Numbered from the stretch's first letter, positions 55,539 through 64,000 are shown. The stretch is DNA of 64,000 bases from Shewanella acanthi (GCF_019457475.1 NZ_CP080413.1:1-64000), one strand, 5' to 3'. Numbers and translations: made by a program. Notes: generated by a model not told the origin, from the sequence alone.

Positions 55539-58500
55539 GGAACACCATGAATCAATCGCAAATCACCCTGCGCTTTTTAGCCATTCTCTTCACGACGGTT
55601 TGTGTCGTCACCGCAGTTGGATTTTTCTCTCTGTACCAAATGTCAATCGAAAGTAAAAAGCGTGAGCTTTCCGATCTTGTTGAAGTACAGGGCCGATTGA
55701 TGGAGGCCGTCGCAAAGTACGACGCTTATTTCACTGGCAGTCAGACTAATCAAGCTAAAAAGTCTACATTAGGGCAGATTCGGGAGAGTTTTCGCACTTA
55801 TCAGGGGTTGGGGAATACTGGTGAGTTAGTGTTAGCTGAGCGAGTAGGTGACAAGATTTACTTTGTCTCGCCAGCCCGTAATCAGGACTATAAAACCCCT
55901 GCACCCGTTAATATTGATTCGACTTTAGCTGAGCCAATGCGCCAAGCCCTAGCGGGTAAGTCGGGGGTGATGATAGGACTGGATTACACTGGTGATAAAG
56001 TGCTAGCAGCCTACAAGTATTTGCCATTTTTAGATATGGGATTAGTGGCTAAAGTCGATGTTGAAGAGATTTATGCGCCATATCTTAAAGCGGGCGGAGT
56101 GGCGTTTATTATTGCCGCTGTCGCTATATTTATCGGCATGTTGCTTAATCGACGTTTAGTCTCTCCTTTGCTCGAACAGGTCTATCGCAGTGAAGCTCGG
56201 GCGAAGTATCTTTTTGATTCTGCATCCATTCCATACTTACTGATCCGCGGCGGAGAAATTGTCGACTGCAACCAAGCGGCAATCAATATGTTTAGGGTGC
56301 CCGATAAGGAGGGGTTGCTAGGTAAGGTCGCAAGTCGATTTTCACCCCAGTACCAATCCAATGGACGCCTTTCAACTGAGCTTGCTGCAGAGTATCTTCA
56401 GCTGGTCAAGGAACAGGGCAAATTATCTTTCGAATGGGAGCTTGTGCGGACCGATAAGACACGATTTACAGTGGAGATGAGAGTATCGAGCATCTCCTTT
56501 GAGAATGAGCGTTTACTACTTGCTAGTCTTTATGATCTAACGGCAATCAATCAGGCGCAGAAAGCGCTTAAACGCAATGAGCAGTTATTCAGTAACACCT
56601 TCGAGCAGGCTGCTGTGGGGATTGCCCATGTGGGAGCAGATGGTAGTTGGCTGAGGGTAAACAATCGATTATGTGAAATTGTTGGTTACAGCAAAAATGA
56701 ATTACTACATCTTTCTTTTCAGGATATTACCCACCCTGATGATCTGCAGACGGATTTGTCTCTGTTGGATAGCTTGGTTAAAGGTGATATCCCCAATTAT
56801 AAAATGGAAAAACGCTACATCCGTAAAGACCACTCTTTAGTTTGGGTGAATCTAACGGTAGCGATGATTCGAGATGAGAAAGGGGAAATTGATTTCTTCG
56901 TTAGTGTGATTGAAGACATTACTGAACGGATTGAAATGCAGCGTCAACTGACCGAAGCGAAGAAAGTGGCCGACAGTGCAAACGAGGCTAAATCGAACTT
57001 TTTGGCGAATATGTCCCACGAAATTCGCACCCCAATGAACGCGATTATTGGGATGTCGCACCTAGCACTAAAAACCGAACTTACACTCAAACAGCGTAAT
57101 TATATTGAAAAGGTCAGTCGTTCGGCTGAAAGTTTGCTCGGTGTACTCAACGATATTCTGGATTTCTCGAAAATTGAAGCCGGACATATGGATCTGGAGT
57201 TGCTGCCCTTTAGGATTGAGGAGGTGTTTGACACGCTTTCCAGCCTTGTTGGCTTTAAAGCGGAGGAAAAGGGTGTTGAGTTGATGTTTAAACTCGCTCC
57301 AAATTTGCCGCGTGAACTGATTGGCGATCCTTTAAGGCTGAGTCAAATATTGATAAACCTTGGCAATAATGCCGTTAAGTTTACCCCTAAGGGGGGGGAA
57401 GTCGTGGTTTCTGTGGACGTTGTGACTGAATCCGAAAAGCAGGTTGAGCTAGCGTTCAAAGTTTCAGATACGGGGATTGGGATCTCGGAAGAAGCGCAAT
57501 CACGACTGTTTCGCTCGTTTTCCCAAGCGGATGCCTCTATGAGTCGGCGCTTTGGTGGCAGTGGTCTTGGACTTGCCATCTCTAAACGGCTGGTTGATAT
57601 GATGGGAGGCGATATTTGGGTTCAGAGTGAACTCGAAAAGGGCAGTGTTTTTGGGTTTAAGATCTGTTTAGGGAAGCAGGAAAATGCCAGCCCCCGCCGA
57701 TTTGAGCCCCACCGAAATGCTAAGGGACTAAAGGTGCTGGTGGTCGATGATAGTGATACGTCGTTAGCTATCATTCGTGAAATATTACAAAGCTTTGGTA
57801 TGCAGGTCGACACAGCTAGCATGGGACAACAGGCGATCGATATGTTAGAGGCCGCCGACAGGCAACGTCCTTTTGAACTGGTCATTATGGACTGGATGAT
57901 GCCTGGGATGGATGGTATTCAAACCATAGCAAGAATTAAGCAAAGCCAAAAAATCACCCACACACCCACCATTATTATGGTGACGGCCTATGGCAGAGAA
58001 GATGCCGAAATGGCGGCTGAAGGATTACAGCTCACAGCTTTTTTGGCTAAACCCATTACGCCTTCAGTATTGCTCGAAACCATCATGAGTCTAAAAGGGT
58101 GGACGGGCCTAGAAGAATCTCGAAGCGATCATCGGCAGCGTAAAATTAATACCCATGTTGCAGAGTTAAAGGGCGCAAGAATTTTGCTAGTGGAAGATAA
58201 CGACCTCAATCAAGAGCTTGCTTTTGAGATATTACGTGAGCATGGAATGGAAGTAATAGTCGCTAATAACGGTCAGGAAGCCTTAGAAAAATTGACACAG
58301 CATCAATTCGACGGCGTGTTAATGGACTGCCAAATGCCAGTAATGGACGGTTACACGGCGACACAAATAATCCGTCAACAGCTCAAATATCAAGAGTTAC
58401 CCATTTTGGCGATGACAGCTAATGCCATGGCTGGCGATCGTGAAAAAGTGATTATGGCGGGGATGAATGATCATATCGCTAAACCAATCAATGTAGCAGA

Positions 58501-59164
58501 AATGCTCAGTACTATGCAGCGTTGGATAATCCCACAGCGAGTTCTCCCTCAGGATGATCGTAACATCAGTTCCATGGCGAATGTGATGTCGGTTTTTCCC
58601 CATATCCGAGGTATCGATGTGGATGAAGGGCTACAACGGGCCATGCGTAACCAAAAACTATACCGCAAGTTACTGATCAAATTTGCCAATCAGTATGTGC
58701 AATTTGAGGAGGAGTTTGCCGCTCATAGGCTGCTTGGTGGTGAAACATTAGTGCGTTACGTTCACTCCTTAAAAGGGGGCGCCGGTAATATTTCAGCTAA
58801 GGGGGTTTATGCGGCAGCGGCTAAGTTAGAACATGCTTGCAGCCAAAATGAGAGTCCAGAGGTTATCGACAACGCTGTTGAGTTGGTTCAGCTGGAATTA
58901 ACCCCAGTGATTAAAAGCATCCTTAAGCAGCTAACCGACGAAGCAGCAAAAGTTGTGATAGATTTACCCGAATATCAACGTTTATTAGAGCAGCTTGAAC
59001 AGTTACTTCGCTCCTCAGATACCAGTGCTATTGATGTCGCTGAAAAATTAACGGCATCGACCTTGGATGAAACCCAACAGGAATATCTTGGGCAAATCCT
59101 TGAACATGTTTCGCAATACGATTTCGATACCGCCCTTGAACTCATGGTACAACTGCGTCAATAA
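55535..59164 (+). CDS. Hybrid sensor histidine kinase with two PAS, two REC and one HPt domain
   Basis: A 1209-residue tripartite kinase. Membrane segments at about 12-34 and 187-204 flank a periplasmic domain of some 150 residues. PAS domains lie at about 222-340 and 350-470. The HisKA site is His495 in FLANMSHEIRTPMNA, followed by the ATPase with DTGIGI (645-650) and GGSGLGLAI. REC1 has Asp786 (IMDWMMPGMDG), REC2 Asp931 (LMDCQMPVMDG), and the HPt domain has His1077 (VRYVHSLKGGAGN). All phosphorelay residues are intact. No response regulator gene is near, so the final target is unknown. Translation is coupled to the solute-binding protein (ATGA overlap), which suggests that protein presents the ligand. 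Confidence 0.92.
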   Translation: MRNTMNQSQITLRFLAILFTTVCVVTAVGFFSLYQMSIESKKRELSDLVEVQGRLMEAVAKYDAYFTGSQTNQAKKSTLGQIRESFRTYQGLGNTGELVLAERVGDKIYFVSPARNQDYKTPAPVNIDSTLAEPMRQALAGKSGVMIGLDYTGDKVLAAYKYLPFLDMGLVAKVDVEEIYAPYLKAGGVAFIIAAVAIFIGMLLNRRLVSPLLEQVYRSEARAKYLFDSASIPYLLIRGGEIVDCNQAAINMFRVPDKEGLLGKVASRFSPQYQSNGRLSTELAAEYLQLVKEQGKLSFEWELVRTDKTRFTVEMRVSSISFENERLLLASLYDLTAINQAQKALKRNEQLFSNTFEQAAVGIAHVGADGSWLRVNNRLCEIVGYSKNELLHLSFQDITHPDDLQTDLSLLDSLVKGDIPNYKMEKRYIRKDHSLVWVNLTVAMIRDEKGEIDFFVSVIEDITERIEMQRQLTEAKKVADSANEAKSNFLANMSHEIRTPMNAIIGMSHLALKTELTLKQRNYIEKVSRSAESLLGVLNDILDFSKIEAGHMDLELLPFRIEEVFDTLSSLVGFKAEEKGVELMFKLAPNLPRELIGDPLRLSQILINLGNNAVKFTPKGGEVVVSVDVVTESEKQVELAFKVSDTGIGISEEAQSRLFRSFSQADASMSRRFGGSGLGLAISKRLVDMMGGDIWVQSELEKGSVFGFKICLGKQENASPRRFEPHRNAKGLKVLVVDDSDTSLAIIREILQSFGMQVDTASMGQQAIDMLEAADRQRPFELVIMDWMMPGMDGIQTIARIKQSQKITHTPTIIMVTAYGREDAEMAAEGLQLTAFLAKPITPSVLLETIMSLKGWTGLEESRSDHRQRKINTHVAELKGARILLVEDNDLNQELAFEILREHGMEVIVANNGQEALEKLTQHQFDGVLMDCQMPVMDGYTATQIIRQQLKYQELPILAMTANAMAGDREKVIMAGMNDHIAKPINVAEMLSTMQRWIIPQRVLPQDDRNISSMANVMSVFPHIRGIDVDEGLQRAMRNQKLYRKLLIKFANQYVQFEEEFAAHRLLGGETLVRYVHSLKGGAGNISAKGVYAAAAKLEHACSQNESPEVIDNAVELVQLELTPVIKSILKQLTDEAAKVVIDLPEYQRLLEQLEQLLRSSDTSAIDVAEKLTASTLDETQQEYLGQILEHVSQYDFDTALELMVQLRQ

Positions 59165-59206
59165 CCCATTGTTGAACGACTAGAATTTGGTGCTTAGATG
59201 GGTTGT

Positions 59207-60133
59207 TCACCACGGAATAACAGGGGGTATCAGCCGTTCGCCCACATACCCAGTGACTTTAGGGAAACGCGGTGATTGGGTTTCCCAATCCCGCTGAGCG
59301 ATGGCGATTTCATCCCTGCTGTGGCCCACAAAATTCCACCAAATACTAACTGACTCAGCTAACGGGGCGCCACCAATCAATAGCAATCTTGTTCCAGCAT
59401 TGAGAATAATATTGACCGAATGCCGATGTAACCCGAGGTAAGCTAAGCGGTTATCGTTAAAACATTGTCCCTCTAGTTGAAAGTCTCCCTCTAGCGGCAT
59501 TAACCCGTATTCGAAATGGTGTTCCAGCGGCAACTCAATTTGGCAGGCTTGGTTGGCATAAACGTCCATGGCCACTATTGGTGAAAAGAAGAGTGTCGGG
59601 GCTTGCTTTTGCTGCCATTCACCAATCAGTAGGGTGAAATCGACTCCCGCCTCCTGCCAAGTGGGCAGTTGTGGATAATGGTCAAACCTTGGGCTAGTGT
59701 CTTTATGCTTAAGAGGCAAGGCTATCCATAATTGCACTGCATGCATAGTGTTATGGCCAATAACCGACTCTTCTGTATGGGCTATTCCATGGCCTGCTGT
59801 CATCAGATTCACTTGCTTAGGTCGAATAACTTGGGCGCTGCCTAAACTGTCGCGGTGCATGATTTCGCCCTCAAGCATCCAAGTAAAGGTTTGTAGGCCG
59901 ATATGTGGGTGCTCACCGACATTCATTAACGGACCATCGGTGACAGGACCTATATGATCGAGAAAGCACCAAGGCCCGATGAGGCGTCTCGTCTTATGGG
60001 GCAAAGCTCGGGCGACAGGGATCCCGCCAACATCGCTTAACTTGGGCTCGATGGCTTGCACCTGAGAACGTCCATGGGCTTGTGAGCCCGTCCTGAGAAC
60101 ATAGCCGGAGGCGTTGCTGTGTTGATGGCGCAT
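59207..60133 (-). CDS. Pirin-family protein
   Basis: The 308-residue bicupin has the pirin metal-site pattern: GEHPHIGLQTFTWMLEGEIMHRDSLG (two His) and MTAGHGIAHTE (His and Glu). Bacterial pirins may act as quercetinases or as interaction partners of metabolic enzymes; which applies here cannot be said. It is convergent with the hybrid kinase gene and divergent from the TauE-type permease gene. Confidence 0.9.
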   Translation of the reverse strand: MRHQHSNASGYVLRTGSQAHGRSQVQAIEPKLSDVGGIPVARALPHKTRRLIGPWCFLDHIGPVTDGPLMNVGEHPHIGLQTFTWMLEGEIMHRDSLGSAQVIRPKQVNLMTAGHGIAHTEESVIGHNTMHAVQLWIALPLKHKDTSPRFDHYPQLPTWQEAGVDFTLLIGEWQQKQAPTLFFSPIVAMDVYANQACQIELPLEHHFEYGLMPLEGDFQLEGQCFNDNRLAYLGLHRHSVNIILNAGTRLLLIGGAPLAESVSIWWNFVGHSRDEIAIAQRDWETQSPRFPKVTGYVGERLIPPVIPW

Positions 60134-60277
60134 TTCGACTCCTTATCCGCACTTGCAGCGCGAAAGATTATTGATAGGCTAGTGTTGTTCCTATTCGCGG
60201 TACGGCAAAGACATCGTATAAGGGTAGCGTGATTTTCCTAAAGGACAGCAAGAACGACATAATAATTGGAAGAAGCG

Positions 60278-61015
60278 ATGTTAACTGATCCTTTGTTTTG
60301 GCTGGTGGCCATTCCAGCTGTTTTGATCACTGGAATTTCTAAATCCGGTTTTGCAGGTGGTGTTGGCGGCTTAACCGTGCCACTTTTAGCCCTAGCGATA
60401 AGCCCTGCAACTGCGGCAGCTATTATGTTGCCGCTGTTGATCTATATGGATTTTTTAAGCGTGCGCTCTTGGTGGGGTCAACACAATACGCGTCAGCTTT
60501 GGATCCTCTTACCCGCAGCTATTGTCGGTATTGTGATTGCCTATTTGCTGTTTGACAGTCTTAATGAAGCGTATCTTAAGGCGATATTAGGTGTGGTTTC
60601 CTTGGGCTTTGGTCTCTATGGTTTAGTCCTAGGAGATAAATCCCAAGCAACACCGTCTGCTACTATTGGTCGGCTCTGCGGATTAACCGCCGGTTTTACT
60701 AGTTTTGTTGCCCATGCTGGAGGACCGCCACTTAATGCCTATCTCATTCCATTAAAATTACCCAAGAGCGAATTCCTAGCGACCGCCGTTATGTTTTTTG
60801 CGGTGGTCAATTGGGTCAAGTTAATTCCCTACAGTTTATTAGGACAGATTAATGAGGGGAATATTCTTATATCCATATTACTAGCCCCACTTGCCTGGCT
60901 TGGAGTGAAGCTCGGATTAGTGATTCAACAAAAAATAAGTGACCGTTTATTTAAAAAAATCATTCTCATTCTGATGGTTTTAGTAGGGTTAAGATTATTG
61001 ATGAGTATTTATTAA
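60278..61015 (+). CDS. TauE/SafE-family anion permease
   Basis: This 245-residue membrane protein has about seven to eight hydrophobic segments and the TSUP family motif at the start (ITGISKSGFAGGVGGLTVPLLAL) repeated in the second half (LTAGFTSFVAHAGGPPLNAYLIPLKL). Family members export sulfite, sulfoacetate or related anions. ATG 60278 with GGAAG upstream is preferred over TTG 60266. Substrate is unknown. Confidence 0.88.
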   Translation: MLTDPLFWLVAIPAVLITGISKSGFAGGVGGLTVPLLALAISPATAAAIMLPLLIYMDFLSVRSWWGQHNTRQLWILLPAAIVGIVIAYLLFDSLNEAYLKAILGVVSLGFGLYGLVLGDKSQATPSATIGRLCGLTAGFTSFVAHAGGPPLNAYLIPLKLPKSEFLATAVMFFAVVNWVKLIPYSLLGQINEGNILISILLAPLAWLGVKLGLVIQQKISDRLFKKIILILMVLVGLRLLMSIY

Positions 61016-61410
61016 ATAAACATAAACGCTTTATTTAATAGGATGGTTTTAATTATTTTTACCGTTAATAGAATTTTACTACTCATTTTTGAGTGAAACC
61101 CCTTTAATTATGACACCTGTCATTAATATGACTAAATTGCTCATAAATCATACTCTGTTGTTGTTCGTTTTTTATTCTCCAGATGTTTTGCTGCTCAAAT
61201 ATTGTTCTTTGTTGCGTCAAAATTAAATTCTTTTGATTTAAGTGACAGTTTTTTGACCTATTGTTACCTATTGATTTAAATGGTTTATTGTTCGGTAACT
61301 GTAAATTGGTCATTATTTGACGTTATTGTTTGTTGAATATTCTGAATATCTATTTAGAATCCTGCTGCTTAATGTTTACAAAATAATCACAATAAAGCGG
61401 TAATTAAAAA
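61016..61410. other. A/T-rich gap of 395 bp
   Basis: No gene or RNA is supported here. The strand composition is strikingly A/T-rich compared with the neighbours. One 14-bp near-symmetric element, ATGACACCTGTCAT, lies at 61110-61123 and could be an operator. The lipoprotein gene starts at 61411 with a poor ribosome site. Confidence 0.4.
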
Positions 61411-61968
61411 ATGATTAATAAATATAAATTTGTCTTCATCAGTATCTTTGTTCTATTTATGTCAGGTTGTGCTATGCAACCTCAAATAGCAGCCCCAAAC
61501 CAATTAATTGCACCGCAGCCAATTGAAGGTAATACAGGTGAGTTTATGAGCCCATTTACCTCAGACGGAGTAATGACTGAGTGGGTGGATAAGGCTGTGA
61601 ATGCTGATATGGGTGCAACCATTGGTGGTTTAGCGGGTGCCTATGCAGGACAAAAATTAGCAGAGCAGATTCCATTAGTTGGTGGTTGGATCGGTTCTGA
61701 AATTGGCAACAGCGTTGGTCGTGAAGTCGCCATTAAAATGTCAGGTGGTGAAGAGTTAATTAAAAGCTCATCTGATTTATCATTTAATAATTTAGCCGAT
61801 TTAGCAGTGTGGATGTATGTAACTCATTCAACTCATCCTCATTATCAAGATGCCTTAGAATCAACCCAAGCAATTTATCCTGATTTAAAAACAATCTATG
61901 GCCAAGCGCTATATGAAGCATCTCGTAATGTAACTATCAATAATAGTGCTACGGCATCACTACTTTAA
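61411..61968 (+). CDS. Small outer-membrane lipoprotein with glycine-zipper-like segment
   Basis: This 185-residue protein has a lipoprotein signal with lipidated Cys20 (LFMSGC) and Ala next to it, so it should go to the outer membrane. Residues 65-110 hold a glycine-rich amphipathic stretch (ATIGGLAGAYAGQKLAEQI, GWIGSEIGNSVGREVA). I recognise no named family. It is the first of four lipoprotein genes in a row; the A/T-rich upstream gap and a long hairpin downstream set it off from the next one. Confidence 0.75.
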   Translation: MINKYKFVFISIFVLFMSGCAMQPQIAAPNQLIAPQPIEGNTGEFMSPFTSDGVMTEWVDKAVNADMGATIGGLAGAYAGQKLAEQIPLVGGWIGSEIGNSVGREVAIKMSGGEELIKSSSDLSFNNLADLAVWMYVTHSTHPHYQDALESTQAIYPDLKTIYGQALYEASRNVTINNSATASLL

Positions 61969-61983
61969 TTTTATTTAATGATA

Positions 61984-62033
61984 TTTACGAATCTATTAGT
62001 TTTTTTAAATAGAAACTAATAGATATTCGTAAA
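61984..62033. repeat. Long A/T-rich hairpin between two lipoprotein genes
   Basis: TTTACGAATCTATTAGTTT at 61984-62002 pairs along its whole length with 62013-62033, apart from a two-base bulge, leaving a ten-base loop. It lies 16 bp after the first lipoprotein stop and ends 24 bp before the LpoB-like start. It could be a weak terminator, an attenuator or an mRNA-stabilising structure. Confidence 0.65.
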
Positions 62034-62056
62034 TAAAAGTATCGGTTGGAAAAGAA

Positions 62057-62689
62057 ATGAAAAAATTATTAGCGATATTTTCTTGTGGTGTAGTAGCAAC
62101 CCTAGCGGGTTGTTCCACGACCAATATTGATAACAGTGCCGGTCGCGCGACGGTTTATGAAGATGCTCGTTCACCAGGAAAGGTACAAGGTGTTGGTTTG
62201 GAATCACAGGATGTAATGTCCATGACCGACCAAATGATGCGCGATATTCTCAATAGTCCTGCAATCATGAGTAGAAGTGTCGCTCCACGCATTGTTATCG
62301 ACAGCGAAAACTTCACGAACGAAAGCTCCTCGCGTATCAATAAAAATATGTTAACAGAACGCTTACGTAGCAATTTAAACCGTGCGGCAAATGGGAAAAT
62401 TGTGTTCGTTGGCCGTGAGCATATGAAGATGGTTGAAAAAGAACGCGAATTGAAACGCCGTGGCGTGGTTGATGGTGGCACTATCAGACAAACCCAGGCA
62501 ACCGCTGGTGTGGATTTCCAACTAGTTGGCCGCATTATGTCTCTCGACGCAATGGATACAGGTACACAGCAGCGTTCACGTTACCACCAAATTTCTTTTG
62601 ATCTGGTGGATATGGAACTTGGCACTTACGTTTGGAGCGGTATGTATGAATTCCAGAAATCTGCGCAAGACGACGTCGTTTATCGCTAG
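62057..62689 (+). CDS. LpoB-like penicillin-binding-protein activator
   Basis: The 210-residue lipoprotein has Cys19 in LAGCS and then a domain like that of LpoB (PRIVIDSENFTNESSSRINKNMLTERLRSNLNRAANGKIVFVG; AGVDFQLVGRIMSLDAMD; SFDLVDMELGTYVWSGMYEFQKS). LpoB spans the periplasm to activate PBP1b. This protein lacks the long Pro-rich linker of E. coli LpoB, so it may be a paralogue with another partner. Its 3' end overlaps the next gene by 44 bp in a different frame. Confidence 0.82.
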   Translation: MKKLLAIFSCGVVATLAGCSTTNIDNSAGRATVYEDARSPGKVQGVGLESQDVMSMTDQMMRDILNSPAIMSRSVAPRIVIDSENFTNESSSRINKNMLTERLRSNLNRAANGKIVFVGREHMKMVEKERELKRRGVVDGGTIRQTQATAGVDFQLVGRIMSLDAMDTGTQQRSRYHQISFDLVDMELGTYVWSGMYEFQKSAQDDVVYR

Positions 62690-63887
62690 TGCATTTCTGG
62701 TGTGTGGGCTTGCTGGCTGTGCCAGCGGCCCTGAGCCGCGCCAGGTGATGACACTCAATCCACAGGAAGCCGAGGTTCTTGCTCAGCAGCCTGATTACCT
62801 TAAGCCACTGTTTACCAAACTGTTTGAAGAGGGACAACAAAATGAAGTCCTTAATCGAATGGAAATTGGTACCGCGGCGTTTTACCAAGGCGATATCGAG
62901 ATCGCCCGTCAGAGTTTTGATATCGCTTTAGAGCGTATCGAGTCAGTTTATGCAGCCGATGAAAAGGCACTTCAAGCTCGAAGCCTCTGGCACGAAGAGG
63001 GCCGGAAAGACTTTAAGGGTGAGCCCTATGAGAGGGCGATGGCCTATTACTATCGTGGTCTTATTTATCTTATTGATGCTGAATACGACAACGCTAGGGC
63101 GAGTTTCATTGCAGGCTTAATGCAAGATGCCTTTGCTGAAGAAGAGCAAAGCCGCTCCGATATTGCCATGTTGATGCTACTTGCTGGATGGTCGGCGCAA
63201 AAGATGGGCAGTATGGGCCTTGCAAAAGAAGCCTATGAGGAATTGCAGGCCCTGCGTCCTGACTTCCCGATCCCTTCCGAATCGGACAATGTGCTAGTGA
63301 TTGCGGAGACAGGTTTTTCCCCTCGCAAGCTTGCCGATGGCGTAGGTCACTACGAATTAGTGTTCCGTCGTGGTAAGCGTTTCAAAGAGAAATCCTTAGA
63401 AATTACTGCGCCAGATGCTAACCCTCAGATTCAACCGATTGAAGACGTGTATTGGCAGGCTTCTTCCCGTGGTGGTCGCCCAATTGATGCAATCATTGAA
63501 GGAAAAGCCGCGTTCAGACAGGTCAATGCTGATATGGGTAAAGCCTTAGGTGAATTAGGCGTTGCGGCCAATGTGTATGCTCCACTGATGGGCGGTAGTG
63601 CTGGCCAAGTAGGTAACGCTTTAGCCCTAGTTGGTGTGGCGCAAATGGCGTTGTCGATGAACGTTAAGCCCCGTGCAGATACCCGTTATTGGTCACGTCT
63701 ACCAGACATCCTGCATGCCTCAACGTTTCAAAGTGCTGGCGAGCAAAACCCAATATCAACGGGCTGGCAGGCGAGCTACCAAGACATAGATGGTAACCCG
63801 TTAGCTCTGCCATCGGGCGTGTTCCGTGAGTATCAAGATAAAAATGGTAATCGGGTTATTTGGCACTCATCTCGCTCACGTATCTAA
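62646..63887 (+). CDS. COG3014-like lipoprotein with helical repeats
   Basis: From ATG 62646 the 413-residue protein starts MNSRNLRKTTSFIASAFLVC and has the lipidated Cys25 in GLAGC. The middle (about 70-220) has TPR-like helix pairs, for example AAFYQGDIEIARQSFDIALERI and AMAYYYRGLIYLIDAEYDNARASFIAGL. The frame is open 40 codons upstream, but only this start gives a signal peptide. It lies inside the end of the LpoB-like gene, so the two are translationally linked. Its function is not known; the partnership with an LpoB-like protein hints at cell-wall synthesis. Confidence 0.8.
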   Translation: MNSRNLRKTTSFIASAFLVCGLAGCASGPEPRQVMTLNPQEAEVLAQQPDYLKPLFTKLFEEGQQNEVLNRMEIGTAAFYQGDIEIARQSFDIALERIESVYAADEKALQARSLWHEEGRKDFKGEPYERAMAYYYRGLIYLIDAEYDNARASFIAGLMQDAFAEEEQSRSDIAMLMLLAGWSAQKMGSMGLAKEAYEELQALRPDFPIPSESDNVLVIAETGFSPRKLADGVGHYELVFRRGKRFKEKSLEITAPDANPQIQPIEDVYWQASSRGGRPIDAIIEGKAAFRQVNADMGKALGELGVAANVYAPLMGGSAGQVGNALALVGVAQMALSMNVKPRADTRYWSRLPDILHASTFQSAGEQNPISTGWQASYQDIDGNPLALPSGVFREYQDKNGNRVIWHSSRSRI

Positions 63888-63910
63888 GCTAATTTTGTAG
63901 GAAAAAGAAT

Positions 63911-64000
63911 ATGAATCTCAAGCTTAAGGGCGCGGCTCTTATTTCTGTTAGCTTGTTTCTTGCTGCATGTAACTCTACTCAAAATGGTTACTCGGGTAAC
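63911..64000 (+). CDS. Lipoprotein, 5' end only
   Basis: The first 30 codons of a gene cut by the window end. A good ribosome site (AGGAAAAAG) precedes ATG 63911. The peptide has a lipoprotein signal with Cys20 in LFLAAC. It is the fourth lipoprotein of this cluster; the family cannot be told from the fragment. Confidence 0.75.
   Translation, partial: MNLKLKGAALISVSLFLAACNSTQNGYSGN

Noticed and set aside
59670-59678. TGTGGATAA, complement of a perfect DnaA box
   Set aside because: A single copy inside the pirin coding region without A/T-rich unwinding element or neighbouring boxes; not an origin.

Overview
The window is a chromosomal segment of a gammaproteobacterium, most likely a Shewanella species close to the S. 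oneidensis / putrefaciens group. I infer this from gene order (dnaA-dnaN-recF-gyrB, glyQS, fadBA, pepQ, paired trkH and hemG genes, trkA-rsmB-fmt-def, dprA-smg, tsaC-hemF-aroE, rrn, gpmI-envC, secB-gpsA) and protein character. It is almost entirely vertically inherited core genome. No phage, integrase, CRISPR array or intact insertion sequence is visible. The sequence starts on the first base of dnaA and stops inside a lipoprotein gene. oriC itself is not in the window.

Layout. 1-6187: replication initiation operon. 6188-15620: HDOD protein, glyQS, tag, a large propeller-amidohydrolase, MOSC protein and tusA. Four ParB-binding parS sites are scattered through this stretch, two of them perfect 16-mers, so this looks like the origin-proximal centromere. 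15621-20348: a globin-coupled diguanylate cyclase and fadBA. 20820-28881: pepQ and yigZ, then two K+ channel subunits (TrkH), two HemG-like flavoproteins, a HlyU/BigR-type ArsR repressor and TrkA. 28897-38838: translation and tRNA-modification genes (rsmB, fmt, def, tsaC), dprA, smg, a zinc-finger protein, hemF, truncated haemoglobin, aroE and yrdB-like genes. A ~280-bp fold-back element lies between the zinc-finger gene and tsaC. 39541-45097: a complete rrn operon (P1/P2, 16S, 23S, 5S, tRNA-Asp) without a spacer tRNA.

45262-53121: YkgJ protein and an NsrR-type regulator, then the reverse-strand set gpmI-envC-ctp-yibQ (cell-wall remodelling), and forward yibN, secB, gpsA. 53330-61015: a flavoprotein, a coupled cluster of a possible 44-aa membrane peptide, a solute-binding protein and a 1209-aa hybrid sensor kinase, then pirin and a TauE-type permease. 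61411-64000: four consecutive outer-membrane lipoprotein genes, including an LpoB-like and a COG3014-like protein.

The observations most worth a second look are the parS cluster (including one site nested in a 28-bp inverted repeat and one inside a coding region), the fold-back MITE-like element at a stop codon, the HlyU-like repressor with its operator amid the hemG/trkH pairs, the coupled peptide-SBP-kinase unit, and the lipoprotein cluster. I do not see a clearly unprecedented system. The kinase unit and the lipoprotein cluster are the least characterised parts.
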